Shown: in pieces, positions 14,125 through 25,749 of the stretch
Layout of the letters: every line of letters starts with the position of its first letter
Position numbering within the stretch: position 1 is the stretch's first letter
Source of the DNA: Lota lota
Lineage: Eukaryota > Chordata > Actinopteri > Gadiformes > Lotidae
NCBI GenBank assembly: GCA_026745465.1
Contig: JACYXH010000207.1
Location: 1,025,001 to 1,089,000 of the forward strand
Length of the DNA stretch: 64,000 bases
Reading direction: 5' to 3'
Position numbers and translations under genes: made by a program
The notes under the pieces: generated by a model
The model's input: only the letters and a program-made list of their open reading frames with translations
Databases searched by the model: none
Told to the model about the DNA's origin: nothing

Positions 14125-14158
14125 CCCCCCCCCCCCCCCCCCCCCCCACCCCCCACCC
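14125..14158. repeat. Poly(C) tract
   Basis: C23 followed by short A-interrupted C runs. Confidence 0.94.
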
Positions 14159-15424
14159 ATCCCTTGTGGTGACGGAGGACAATGTGAAGGTGGGTGGGGA
14201 GGGCATAACGGGGTGGTGGTGTTGGGTGGGTGTTTTACATTATCTTGCCGTCATTCAAGTCCTCGTGTTGTTTCCCTTTGGTTTAATTTGAACCACGCCA
14301 CCCCCTCCTCTCCCGCCTCTGATGGCGCTGATGGATTGTGTGTGGGCTCCCGTTCTGTCATTTCCCTCCTTTTTTTCCGTCCCCGTTTGAGCGAACCACA
14401 TATTTGATCGGCTTTGTGAGAGCTGATCAAACAGCAATGCCGGGACGTTTGAAAAAAGCTGATATGTGTGCCCTATGTCGACGGCTGGTCCCTTAGCCCT
14501 GGTGGGCCGCGGCTCCGCTCGGGCTCCCATTTCCAAAAGCGTCCGGACTTTAGAGGAGAGAACCCCTTTGGTCTATCGGTTTGTGTCAGCGTCGGTTACA
14601 TCTGATAATTTGATTTGGACGCCAGTGAACTAAAAACTTCAAAGGCAATGTAATATTTTTTCATTCTTAATTTGACAACAAAAGAGTTTTCGGGTTCCCC
14701 TCTGGTGGCTCAACAAAAAAAAAGAATTATTTATTTTATGACCTTGGATCACAGACACAGTCTCATTAAAATGCCAACGTGACATTTTGTATCCGCTGGT
14801 GAAAACAAACAGACTTTAAATGGCGTCCGGTCTTTCAATCCAGCATTTGGGATTAGCTGCAGGGGGGGCAGATGTTTCTCTCTCGCTGCAGATATAGTTG
14901 TGTCAAGACATGGATGCTTTTCATACGCACATGTGCTTAATTCACCAACAACCCTGTCTGGACTCCGCTTACCGTACCTCAAAATTAATCAACATTAATC
15001 AAATCAATCTATTGGGTTGGAGAATCCATGGCTCTGCACTCGGCTGCACTGGCCTGAGCAACGTTGTCCCTGACCCAAATTGTGAGTGACTGATGTCTAT
15101 TCATCAACGACATGACACAATGAGTAGGGGGAAAATGTAATAATATTGTGGGCCGTCTCATCATAACAGCATCCAAAACACAGAAAAGGTGCCTTTCTAT
15201 CACAAAAATGTAATAGAAAGGAGATAAGGGGAAAAATAATAAATACGTCCATGCCTTCCGATGGACCTTCCCCCGGTCCCCTGGTCTTCCCGCTCTGCTG
15301 TCAACAAGCAGGTAATTATGGGTAGGACTTTGCGCTATCTGTCCAAAATAATTTAATAAATGGCACCATTGGGTCTAAATTGACACCAGCAGTGATACTG
15401 TACAATCCCCCGAGCAAACCTTCC
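14159..15424. other. Unassigned unique sequence with a CTCF-like motif
   Basis: Unique DNA without genes. CCCCTCTGGTGG at 14697-14708 is, on the minus strand, CCACCAGAGGGG. That matches 11 of 12 positions of the CTCF core CCASYAGRKGGC. A single motif match is weak evidence for binding. Confidence 0.3.
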
Positions 15425-15425
15425 A

Positions 15426-15443
15426 CCCCCCCCCCCCCCCCCC
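15426..15443. repeat. Poly(C) tract
   Basis: Eighteen C. Confidence 0.94.
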
Positions 15444-18020
15444 TCCATGCAATCTGGCACTCCAGATCCCTTCACGATGTGATTTGGGACATGGCAAACC
15501 TTGGTCTCGCTCATCCATCACTGTACATCCCCGCGATTGCCGTTTGTTCCCATCAGAGCCAAATGTGCACTATGTTGTTCCACCTGGGGGGATGGAAAAG
15601 GAAATTATGATGAAAAAATAAGGAAAGAAAGACACGAGATGAATATGAAGAGGCTAGAGAGTTAGCAGTTGGTGGGAGGGTGAAAGGAGAGACAGGGTTT
15701 AGAGGGTGGGGTGGGATGGGAGGGGATGTGAAAAAGAAAAGTTGGATGTGGGCCACAAAAGAGGTCATTGGCAGCATACGGCAAGGCGAGAACGGAACGG
15801 TGATTAATAAGGCATCGCGAAATCGAGGTGTTGTGAGATTGACCTGAAAAGACCCTAATTAAAAAAGAATAACAGGTAGCAAGTTTGTCTTTCACGTCAT
15901 TGTTTTCCTCCTTCCACAATTAAATAGCTGCCCGAATTGACAGGTCCACATTTAGCTGCGGCTGACCTGAATGTGCCCGAAGTTACTACCGTAATAAGGT
16001 GATCAACATGCATGGGCTGAGGCATGCCCGTGGAACACATGTGGACAGAAGCTGTTTAGGGTGAGGGTGTGTGCCAGGTTCAACGACGCGGCACCACCAC
16101 TTGGCTCTTTACCAAGAGGGTTTCGTGTTACACATGTGATGCTCTCTCTGAATACCTATTATTACTGTCTCAAAGGCTACTCTTTTGAAGCCCCCTCGTC
16201 TCCAAGGCAACAGGGCACTGCAGTTCATCCAACCTCCATAAGGACACATGCAAACCGAGGTATAAGACATGGGTTGTAATTGAAAGTCTGCATTTGTTGG
16301 TCCGTCTGTGTGCCTTAATTAAATAAATAAATAACGGTTTTGTTATTCTTGTCAAATCAAGCAAATAGTGGTACAGACCGGGTCTACCACCGTCACTGCT
16401 TGTTAACCGAAACCCATGTCTCGGCAGATTCCTTACATTTGCCGGAATGTCCTTTGTGCCCTTGTCAATGCGGTCCAATTGATGACCAATCAGCCAGTCC
16501 GTCATCAGAATTGAGGACTTTGTGATATTGTTCTCATGAATACTGTATGAGCCTGTCTGTCACCGACAGCTATAAATGAATTGCCGTGACAGCAGATGTG
16601 TCATTTCCGAGCCTTTATTCTTTGAAGGTCTTCCTCAAATCAAATCATCAAGGCGATCAAATGTGTAAGGCATTATTTATACATTTAATATATACATGTC
16701 AATAAAACGATAAAAGACAAGAAATTTTACCACGTAATGAGATAACATAAAATAAAACTATTACTCCCTGAAGAAAAGCTCAGCAGCAAAAACAACAGTA
16801 AATATCTAACAGGAGAAGCAAAGTGTAATACTCACAATATATATACGCATATGTAGGCCTACAACAAATCTAATCGAATACGCTACATCCAGAAATATGT
16901 TTTAAAAAAAGTAGCAATAACTCCCCCTAGCCGAAGCAACGCTTAAAGTGAGTTTCAGTCTGTGCTTATGAATGTGTATCAATGTGCGTTTCCTCACATC
17001 CAGATGGAAACTATTCCAGAGTGCAGTTTACCACGAGTGCAAAATAACTAAAGACTGAGAAAATGCTGTAAAGAAGTTAACGGGAGACAGTGAGTGAGAT
17101 GAACTGTCCCTTTCTCCCACCTCCATGAGTCCCCAATAGAGGGGTCGGGTGGGCAACTCACAAAATGGCCGGGGAAAATGAAAAAAAAAAGTAATTATTC
17201 CCAATATCTGGTGCTCCACAAATGAGTATTGGATTTTTGTTGGGCTGATGGACAAAGCGGGTGTCGCAAGCGGAGCAGGAGACTAAGCGTTTCTTCCCCC
17301 CGATGGGATGTGTATCGACCGGTAATTACATGTGGCCTTAACTTTGGTAACAGTCAGAACAAGTCAATAACAGAACAGTAGAGAGCACAAGGGGGTTGGA
17401 GGTGCGAGGGGAGTTAAAGAAAGATATAACGGCGCTACTGAGGATGCTAGTCTCACTGCAATCAGTGTGTCTACACAGAGTTATACAACAGTTAGTTCCA
17501 ACCAAGTCATATGATTGGACAAGAGGCATTCCAGTGCTGATATACAGCATAATGGCGCTGGGACTTTTAACTATACATGTATCCCTCCGCTTTACAGGTG
17601 TAACCGTTTTGTAAGCTTTAAACTCGTCGGAATCACACATGCCACCATAGCCACTGTCAACAGACTTTATTTCACTGGTTGGACAATAAATGGAAACATA
17701 CAGATAATTGTACATGATACAAAGTAGCTGGCCTGCAGTAACGTTTAGACCTAGGGAAATGTTTCAGAGTTTATTTGCGGAACTCTTTGTGTTCGAAGAG
17801 CCAAATAAATAATGAAATAAACAAATCATAATCTGTTGTCGCTTATTACTGTTATTACTGCTTATTATACTAATAAATTGCGCTTGTAGAACTGTTGTAT
17901 AAAAGCAGTAACACATGAGAGGTAGTGGTGTTATACTGAATATCAGCACATTGCACATTGCTTGATTCTACTCTGGCGAGGCAAAATCAGGCTTGATAGG
18001 CACAAAACTATGGCAGTGTC
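15444..18020. other. Unassigned stretch, mostly unique
   Basis: No gene, RNA or named repeat found over about 2.6 kb. 16505-16660 has the compact, homeobox-site-rich look of conserved non-coding DNA, which only a cross-species alignment could confirm. 16660-16930 is AT-rich. 17390-17720 has a patchwork look that may be an unrecognised interspersed repeat. Confidence 0.4.
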
Positions 18021-18314
18021 TCACGTTTTATTGAAATGAGCAACTGGACAGGGAGCACCATTTGTGGTTCCGCTTTTAGGGCATTTGAAAATATAAAACG
18101 ACAGATCATGAGAAATAATACCAAGACCAGAAGTTGATAAGAATGTGGTGTCACCTGCAGGAGGAGTGCATTCTTGGCACACAACAATAATCTTGTTACA
18201 AACGAGACATAATGGCTTGGCATTTACGTAAACTGGGTGAGATAAATGCATATATCTTTGTGTCCATTCCCCTATTTCCCTGTTTTCACATCGACTTTCC
18301 TCTGCCATTGGCAT
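18021..18314 (-). pseudogene. hAT transposase N-terminal zinc-finger fragment
   Basis: The minus-strand frame of 97 codons starts at 18314. Residues about 8-48 include ENREIGEWTQRY and then VNAKPLCLVCNKIIVV. This is the layout of the N-terminal BED-like region of GTF2IRD2/ZBED-type hAT transposases, where a WT..Y block precedes K.VCLVC. Only the first CxxC pair is present. The RRHY..KH histidine half that normally follows is missing, and from about residue 49 the sequence does not resemble the family. An AATAAA signal on the same strand lies at the end of the frame. The fragment is on the opposite strand to the hAT element at 19.4-20.8 kb, so it is probably an independent insertion. A chance resemblance cannot be excluded. 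Confidence 0.42.
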
Positions 18315-19318
18315 TTTTGACTACAAAGATTTATCTTAGCCGGATAAATGTTTGACTAGTTATGGCAACAGGGCTCACACCTGTAAACACATTCACAAAC
18401 ATTCAACTACAACCAATCATTTGGGGATTACATGAATAGGCATTCCAAAGCATTACCAGAAAACAACTGACTTCATGCTCTATGGTGTAATTGTAAAGTA
18501 CTTTCAATGTGCAAGTTTTGATGAAAAGACGAGTGTAGCATTAGTAATATCTATCAAAAGAAGTCTGATTGCCCATCTCTTCTCTTCTGCTGGGTTCCTT
18601 TAATTCCAACACCACCAATAGCTAGTGACTCACAGCTGACTTGCCAGAGGCCGGATTAAATATAGTGCTTATAGCTAGTCGAACTTTAACAGCCAAGAAG
18701 CTCCTTTATTTAGTCTAAAGTCTGTAATATGAAATCCAAGGCATTACTACATGTGAGGCATACCCAGGCAGCCACTTTGAAATAGAGCTCTTAATTGCCA
18801 CTCGTGTTTGTCGTTTTCATATTCACCGCGTGCACTGCTGTCAAAGTCAGTGTTGTTTTGTGATTGAATAAATAAAAGCTATTTATTGAATCACTCCTAA
18901 TCGACAAAAGGACAGACACACGGAACTGAATCCCTGGCTTCTCATTTCTCAGCAGCGATACGGTGTACTTTGCCACTGTAAGACCAAAAAGAAAAAGAAA
19001 AATACATTGTCATTAATTTTCATTAACCGCTATAAATGAGCCTGACATCTGCTGTATTAAAAATGTAATTATCAGAATACATAAATATGTAATTGCTGCC
19101 AGCTGCATAATTAATGTGCACTAATGCAGAAGTGTTCAAGGTATAAACCTCCACTTAGTGGGCTGATGCCACCGCAACAATAGGTGGGCTCCTGAGTGAT
19201 AATTGAACCCAATGAACGAGGGCCCGGGAAAATGTTAATCACCAAAGATGGATTCCTCATTAGCAGGCTCATCCATAAAAGCCCCATCCATACCGCTGAA
19301 GGCATGTGCACGGAAAGA
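18315..19318. other. Unassigned, candidate conserved non-coding DNA
   Basis: No gene. The part from about 18990 to 19260 has low repeat content and is rich in TAAT/ATTA motifs, as in enhancers near developmental genes. That is an impression from composition only. Confidence 0.3.
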
Positions 19319-19360
19319 GCGAGAGAGAGCGAGTGAGAGAGAGCGAGAGAGAGAGAGAGA
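19319..19360. repeat. GA-rich tract at the hAT insertion site
   Basis: Interrupted (GA)n immediately left of the hAT element. The right flank (20792 on) is also GA-rich, so the element landed in a GA-rich repeat. Confidence 0.85.
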
Positions 19361-19372
19361 TATATATAGGTG

Positions 19373-20791
19373 CAGGGGTGCCCAGTACGTCGATCGCAAT
19401 CGACCGGTCAATCTCAAAGGTAGAGCGGATAGATCGCGTGACATTCCAAAAAATAAAAATATATAAAAAAATAAAAATAAAAGAATGAACACACACATTG
19501 AGAGGACATTTTTTAGTCTTTCAAAAACTTTATCAAGAAAACCCGGCTCCCGGTGTGTAAATTAATGTCAATCACCACGGATTAATTAATGTGTGCCCGC
19601 AATGGTGGGCCGCTTTAATGGATTTATTGCCAAGTGCAGGCAGGACGATGCTTTCCCCGACTTCCTTAATTACCACTGCATAATACACCAACAAGCATTA
19701 TGTGTTAAAATGCTAAACATGAAAGAGATAATGGATGTGGCAACGAATATCACCTGTTCTATTCGAGCGAGACCTCTTCAAAGACGACTGTTTCGTGCGC
19801 TTCTGGAAGAGGCTGACTGCAACTACTCAGACCTCTTGCTACACATTGACGTGAGATGGCTTAGTAGGGGGAAATTCCTGCAGAGATTTCGAGAACTCTG
19901 TCCGGAGATAAAGGAATTCTCCTTGAGTGTAAACATGCAGAATACACGCAACTTAATGACAGTAAGTGGCTGCTAGACTTGGCATTCTTAACCGATCTGA
20001 CCAACAAGTTGAACGAGCTTAATTTAGAGCTGCAAAGAAAAGAAAAAAACGTGGTCAATATGATCAGCTCAGTTAATGCTTTCAAACGAAAAATGCAACA
20101 TCTATCCTCAAAGCTGCAGCAACATGATTAGGGAAACTTCCAAAACCTCGCATCAGAGCTGGAGATGCAACGGAAGGCGTGTGCGCAACTTGACAGTGCG
20201 CGCTACACAGAGCAGATTGAAAATTGTCTGTCAGACTTTGACAAACAGTTTCAAGACTTTGCTTTACTCGAGCCAATCGCTACATTTATGTGCTATCCAT
20301 TTAGGGAAGATGTTGAGGTTGATTTACTTGCATCAAAAATTGCAGCACTGTTTCACCTGAACTCGTCCGCAGTGGAGGATGAGATTTTGACAGTACAAGC
20401 TGATATTGAGCTTAAGTCCAGGGCTCATGGACAATTTTGGAACTTACTCACAGATAAAAAGCATCCAAACATGAGAAAATGTGCTACCTCCTTGACTGCA
20501 TTATTTGGCTCTACTTATTTATGCGAGTCAGCCTTTTCCTACATCAAGATTATTAAGTCCAAATACCGTTCCACCATGACTGATGATCATTTGGAAGCCT
20601 GCTTGAGACTAGCTACCAGCAGCTACTGTCCGGACTATGCAACCCTGGCTGACTCCATTCAGTGCAAGTCATCAGAGTACTCAGTACATTTAAATAAATA
20701 TATGTTTAGCATTTTTTTAAATGTAGGTAGATCCTTTTGACCTGGTCATTTTGAAAGTAGCTCGCAAGCAGAAACAGTATGGGCACCCCTG
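19373..20791 (+). mobile_element. hAT transposon remnant, 1,419 bp, both TIRs present
   Basis: The left end CAGGGGTGCCCA (19373-19384) is matched by its exact reverse complement TGGGCACCCCTG at 20780-20791. The element encloses a transposase remnant on the plus strand. Flanks read TATAGGTG on the left and GTATAGGG on the right. They share TATAGG with a one-base offset, so the expected 8-bp target duplication is imperfect. Elements of this type are usually over 2 kb with a transposase of about 500 residues or more; here the region between the left TIR and the coding remnant is only about 200 bp, so the 5' part of the gene has been deleted. Confidence 0.85.
19593..20740 (+). pseudogene. hAT transposase (GTF2IRD2/ZBED-like), 5'-truncated and broken
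   Basis: Two frames together cover the C-terminal two-thirds of a hAT transposase. The first (19593-19976) begins with PAMVGRF, followed by FPDFLNYHCIIHQQALC and HIDVRWLSRGKFLQRF, the conserved RNase H-like core blocks. The second (best from about 19940 to 20740) ends with the hAT dimerisation block: ALFGSTYLCESAFSYIKIIK, SKYRSTMTDDHLEACLRLA and YCPDYATLADSI. A frameshift near 19930-19940 separates the frames, and an in-frame TAG sits at 20129-20131 within the second. The N-terminal zinc finger and the first catalytic region are absent, with a stop just upstream of 19593. The remaining text is clear enough to suggest fairly recent activity of the family, but this copy cannot make transposase. 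Confidence 0.88.
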
Positions 20792-21200
20792 GTATAGGGA
20801 GTGGTATGGACAGAGAGTGATAGAGAGAGGGAGACGTATGGAGAGAAAGTGGTATAAAGAGGGAGAGAGTGGTAGCCAAAGAGAAAGAAGAGTGGTATAG
20901 AGTTGCAGTAGAAAGATAGGGAGAGCGGTACATATAGAGCAGTGGTATAGAGAGGTAGAGATAGTGGTACAGAGACATAAGAGTATGTGAGATATGAAGG
21001 GCCTCATGGTCCCATGATCTATCCTCCCACTTAACAGCCACGTCCAACCATCACCCCTATCAATACTTACACAGTCCCACAGTTTTCCACATCTCAGTTC
21101 AGTGCACATCGGCTGGCAAATGACCTTAAATGCATACTCAATCAGAGAGTGAGAGAGAGAGCGACAGGGAGAGAAAGAGAGAGAGAGCGCGAGAGCAATA
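20792..21200. repeat. Degenerate GA-rich minisatellite
   Basis: The motif GAGTGGTATAGAG and variants recur irregularly from 20800 to about 20990, followed after a gap by (GA)n near 21143-21190. The plus strand is purine-rich. Confidence 0.7.
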
Positions 21201-21338
21201 TCATCCACCTCACAGGGTAACAATAAATAAATAATGTAATGACATCCTTCATGGTGATTTAAACGTTGGCTAACTCGTGAAACATGGCCGTGTATGAAAC
21301 CACAGGACAGCGGCTCTGGCCCGAAAGCGAGAAGACGT

Positions 21339-21513
<175 letters not shown>

Positions 21514-21633
21514 GATGATGATGATGTCCCCCGTGCTAAAGATTTCCGTGGTGTTTGCCAGTAGCGTTGGGAAAAGGTGAGATATTGCCCGAAAGGTGGG
21601 GAAGGAGGGGTGGGTGTGAGGTGGTGCGAAGGG

Positions 21634-21634
<1 letters not shown>

Positions 21635-21671
<37 letters not shown>
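21635..21671. repeat. (GT)n microsatellite
   Basis: About 18 GT units. Further short CA and GT runs lie at 21850-21896 and 22071-22092. Confidence 0.93.
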
Positions 21672-21672
<1 letters not shown>

Positions 21673-22092
21673 GGCCAGTTTATTTGTATTATTGCACAAA
21701 TGTGTTGCAGGGCGGTCTTATATAACAGCCGCATGGTTGTGCGCTGTATGAAAAGTGTGTTGAAGTGGGATCCTGTTCAGTCCCTGGTTAGTTCCTGTTA
21801 ACAACTGGGCCAATTCGCTGAGGACACTCATGCACGCGCACAAGCACGCACACATACACACACACACACGGATGCACACACACACACACACACACGTGCG
21901 CGCTCGCTTGAATACTATTTGCCATACACACAGCAATAATCTTTTTTAGAAAACCACGATTACATAAGCTGTGTAATCTAGTTAGCTTCTCAACATCTCC
22001 AACCAATTTTGTTGACAGCGTTATGTCTGACACAATGATGAATGTACAGTATGTCAATACTGTATGCTCTGTGTGTGTGTGTGTGTGTGTGT

Positions 22093-22487
22093 ACACCAAG
22101 TTCTGACATGCTCTATATGTTTGTATGTCTTCTTGTAACGATAACATAGGTCATGGCAATATATTACTCTAAGTGTGAGATCTGAAATGATGATGATGGT
22201 GCGTGTGAGTGTGCGTGCGTGCGTGTGACATAGTCAACCAATAAGGTCGCTCCGCTGAGACCCAGCCCCCTTTCTCATGAGCCTGTCAGTGGAATCCGAG
22301 CGGCATGTCAAGGGGCCGCTGAGCCATGACATGTCGGACCGCATTACCCAGAATTCCCTGTGTGTCCCCCAGGCCCCCTTCCCTCCCCACTGCAGCCGTG
22401 GAAGTGGGAGGTTGGTGTCGTCTGAGGACTGTCTCAGACGAAGCCTCATTTTTCATCTGCCATCCCTACCACCATCCCCCTCCACAC
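22093..22487. other. Unassigned GC-richer stretch
   Basis: No gene. Sequence at 22230-22400 is GC-rich and includes GCATTACCCAGAATTCCC, which loosely resembles a ZNF143-type site. Support is weak. Confidence 0.3.
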
Positions 22488-22515
22488 TCCACCACCACCA
22501 CCACCACCACCACCA
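22488..22515. repeat. (CCA)n microsatellite
   Basis: About nine CCA units. Confidence 0.92.
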
Positions 22516-22621
22516 TTCCTCCTCCCTCCATCTTTTTTGTTCTCTTTCCCTATCTCTGAATCCATCCCTCCCTCCCTCAATCCCTCTTCCCCTTTCTTGC
22601 TAATTTTGGCATTCATCTCGA

Positions 22622-23042
<421 letters not shown>

Positions 23043-23063
23043 CTAGCTGTCGTCCGTCCTCGT

Positions 23064-23079
23064 CCCCCCCCCCCCCCCC
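23064..23079. repeat. Poly(C) tract, C16
   Basis: Sixteen C. Confidence 0.93.
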
Positions 23080-23142
23080 TCTGCTTGACCCTTCCTGGGA
23101 CCATGTGTGCCTCTTTTGTTGCTTTGAGTAATTGAATATCCC

Positions 23143-23143
23143 T

Positions 23144-23203
<60 letters not shown>
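23143..23203. repeat. (CA)n microsatellite
   Basis: About 29 CA units. Confidence 0.95.
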
Positions 23204-23204
<1 letters not shown>

Positions 23205-23272
23205 CTGGTTTCCCAATTATATCCATGTCTTAATTAGGCCCATATACTGACAAAAAAGACCTCCCTGGTTAG

Positions 23273-23274
<2 letters not shown>

Positions 23275-23358
<84 letters not shown>

Positions 23359-23370
23359 TGTGTGTGTGCA
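23275..23370. repeat. (GT)n microsatellite
   Basis: About 40 GT units, interrupted only near the right end. A (CA)n array lies 72 bp upstream, so the two could pair as an inverted structure. Confidence 0.95.
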
Positions 23371-23464
23371 TGTATTTTCTAGAATATTCTCCCAAGTCTT
23401 ATTTAGATTTAGTTGTCCTCACTTGCAATGGAAAGTACTGTCAGGCTGACTAATTACTTGTGTC

Positions 23465-23486
23465 TATATATATATATATATATATA

Positions 23487-23527
<41 letters not shown>
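23465..23527. repeat. (AT)n microsatellite
   Basis: Two AT runs separated by a single GT step near 23487. Confidence 0.95.
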
Positions 23528-23529
<2 letters not shown>

Positions 23530-24848
23530 AAGTATATAATGTATGTGTGCGTGCGTACGTCTGTGTCTGTGGGTGTGCGTGCGTCTGTCTGTCTGTCTGT
23601 CAATAATGGAAGACCCCTACTCTGTATTAACAGAGTCAATCCTCTGCTCCCGGCGTAGCCTTGACATCAATATCCATCACTGTCCAGCCCATCTAAGGAC
23701 CAAATCAACTCGCATGAACTCGCTGATTTCTTATTTTGGACAAATCGATACAAAATTGTGAGTGTGTGTGTATGTATGTGCGTACATGTCTTTCGTGTGT
23801 GTGAAGGAATGTGTAGAGGTGCATGCATAAGAAAATGCATGTCTTTGTTACAAGCCTAGCCTTTGGATGCTATTGCATGCATGTGTGCCATTTGCCACCA
23901 TGGCCAAAAATCCATGGCTTCCTTCCCTCATCTCAACCTCACAACTGAATTCTGGTCCCTCTTGGCGCCGATTCATCGCAAGTCTCGTTTGATTTCTGTT
24001 CGCTAAAACCTCCCACGCCCTATTCCTCTGTTCTCATTTAAGTGGCTCAGGCTACAGTGTTAGCTTCACCCGTAGCATTTTATTAACACTTTGTTTGACC
24101 TACAAAATAAACAGACGATGGCCCGTGAAGGCACTTCGATACATAGAAAGCTGATATTTTCTATTCACTTCTCAAAGTACATCCAGATTTTTCTTCCCGC
24201 TTCTATTCGGTGTTGTGTTTTTGGGGTCATGACACCGGTATCACACAGAACCTATTACCTGGGGTGACTAACATATTGCTGCTCTGCTACCTTCATAAAC
24301 CTACAACAAGATATTATCCCATGACTCCAATAAAGAAAAAATGGAATGTGAACATGCTGATAAAAATCTTTTCACAAACACCGATGGTGGAGTCCAAAAT
24401 ATGAATCTGCCCCCATTCCTCCATTTCCAGCCCTTCGGAGCTGAGGCTAGCTGGTTTCCCATGGTAGAAACCCATCAGACGCTGCACACAATGATCTCCA
24501 CGTTCCTCTTTCCAGTTTATCTTTCTCCATCTTCCTCCGTCCTCCGCTCTTGCGTCAATCGTACAGTCTCGGTATTGACGAGAGAAGGTGACAGACGACA
24601 ATCTCATTCCCATTCAGACGGGTCCCCAATGCTATCCCCCAGGAAAAGAAATTCAGTAGCTTTAAGTGTCATTCGTAATCCCGAGAGGGAAATGGAACGC
24701 CGGTGTGACATGAAAGGCTGCCGCAATTATCAATATATTTTCGGTTGACATGCGCTGATAGAAATACTCAATGCTACGGTGCGCTTTTAGCCAAGAGACC
24801 CACAGGTATACATGATGCCTTCATCCTCCCAGGATGAAAGCTCTGTGC
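23530..24848. other. Unassigned non-coding stretch
   Basis: No recognisable gene. An ATG-started plus-strand frame of 135 codons at 24341-24748 has no domain I recognise. (GTCT)n near 23585-23601 is the only short repeat. Confidence 0.4.
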
Positions 24849-25020
24849 TGGATTTGATTTGCAGGTTGCCAAAAGTCAAGCCAATAGGGGTTGTCGTAAT
24901 TGACCGAAATGATGGTAATGGCAATGATGATGATTTGTAGTGGATTTGATTTGCGGGTTGCCAAAATCAAACCAGTAGCAATTGTGGTAATTGAAAGATA
25001 TTGGTGGTGGTGATGACCAT
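24849..25020 (+). repeat. Diverged tandem duplication, period about 92 bp
   Basis: Unit 1 starts at 24849 and unit 2 at 24941. Both begin TGGATTTGATTTGC and continue with GGTTGCCAAAA and a GTAATTGA block at similar spacing. The copies differ by substitutions and small indels. No known family. Confidence 0.75.
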
Positions 25021-25469
25021 GATCAGTATCCTGGTAATATTTTTATAATGATAATGAGGATAATGAAGATGAGGATGTAGGATCGTAAAACATGTCTCAA
25101 CGTTGAGGATAAATATTAAAGTTGATGGGACGATTTGGTTGGGAGACAATAAACCCTTGAATTCAACAGACTATCGCCATCATGGAAAATTACATTGTTG
25201 GTAATGAGAGTGGAATGAGTGGGAACAGCTGTGGTTTGGGCCCATTACAGCAACAGTAGGGTGTAATTACCTCTACTCAAATGCATAGCCAGAGGAAGCC
25301 CTTGACATCCAATTTAACGTCCCGGCTAGCCACGGAAATCCAGGCCCTATCCACCTCGCTGGCCCAAAGTGCGGGTTTTTTCAACCCGCAATGGCCTCCC
25401 CTATGGTCAAGGGGGATAAATATCATGAGGCCCTCATCACGGAGGTCTGGTCTGGTTCTTGAACAACTT
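25021..25469. other. Unassigned non-coding stretch
   Basis: GAT/AAT-rich at first (decayed trinucleotide repeats), then unique sequence. No gene seen. Confidence 0.45.
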
Positions 25470-25507
25470 CCCCCCCCCCCCCCCCCCCCCACCCCCCCCC
25501 CTCCCCC
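25470..25507. repeat. Poly(C) tract, C21 plus C10
   Basis: C21, one A, about ten C, then TCCCCC. Confidence 0.95.
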
Positions 25508-25660
25508 GAACACAAAGTCGTTGTCGAAGCTCTTCTCGCCTCGCCAAATTAACCAGCCACAGACGTACAATGCAGGCGGGTTTGAAAAGGGCAGCGACAA
25601 CTTCATACGGCCACGTCGAAGACAATTACGGCCAGCATAATACATTCCTCCCCATTTGGC

Positions 25661-25661
<1 letters not shown>

Positions 25662-25745
<84 letters not shown>
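25662..25745. repeat. (GA)n microsatellite, about 42 units
   Basis: Pure AG/GA array. Confidence 0.97.

Positions 25746-25749
<4 letters not shown>

Noticed and set aside
17390-17720. Possible interspersed repeat or short gene
   Set aside because: It feels repeat-like, but no terminal repeats, poly(A) tail, pol III boxes or protein motif could be shown.
24341-24748. 135-codon ATG-started plus-strand frame
   Set aside because: No domain or composition typical of protein. No splice or promoter context.
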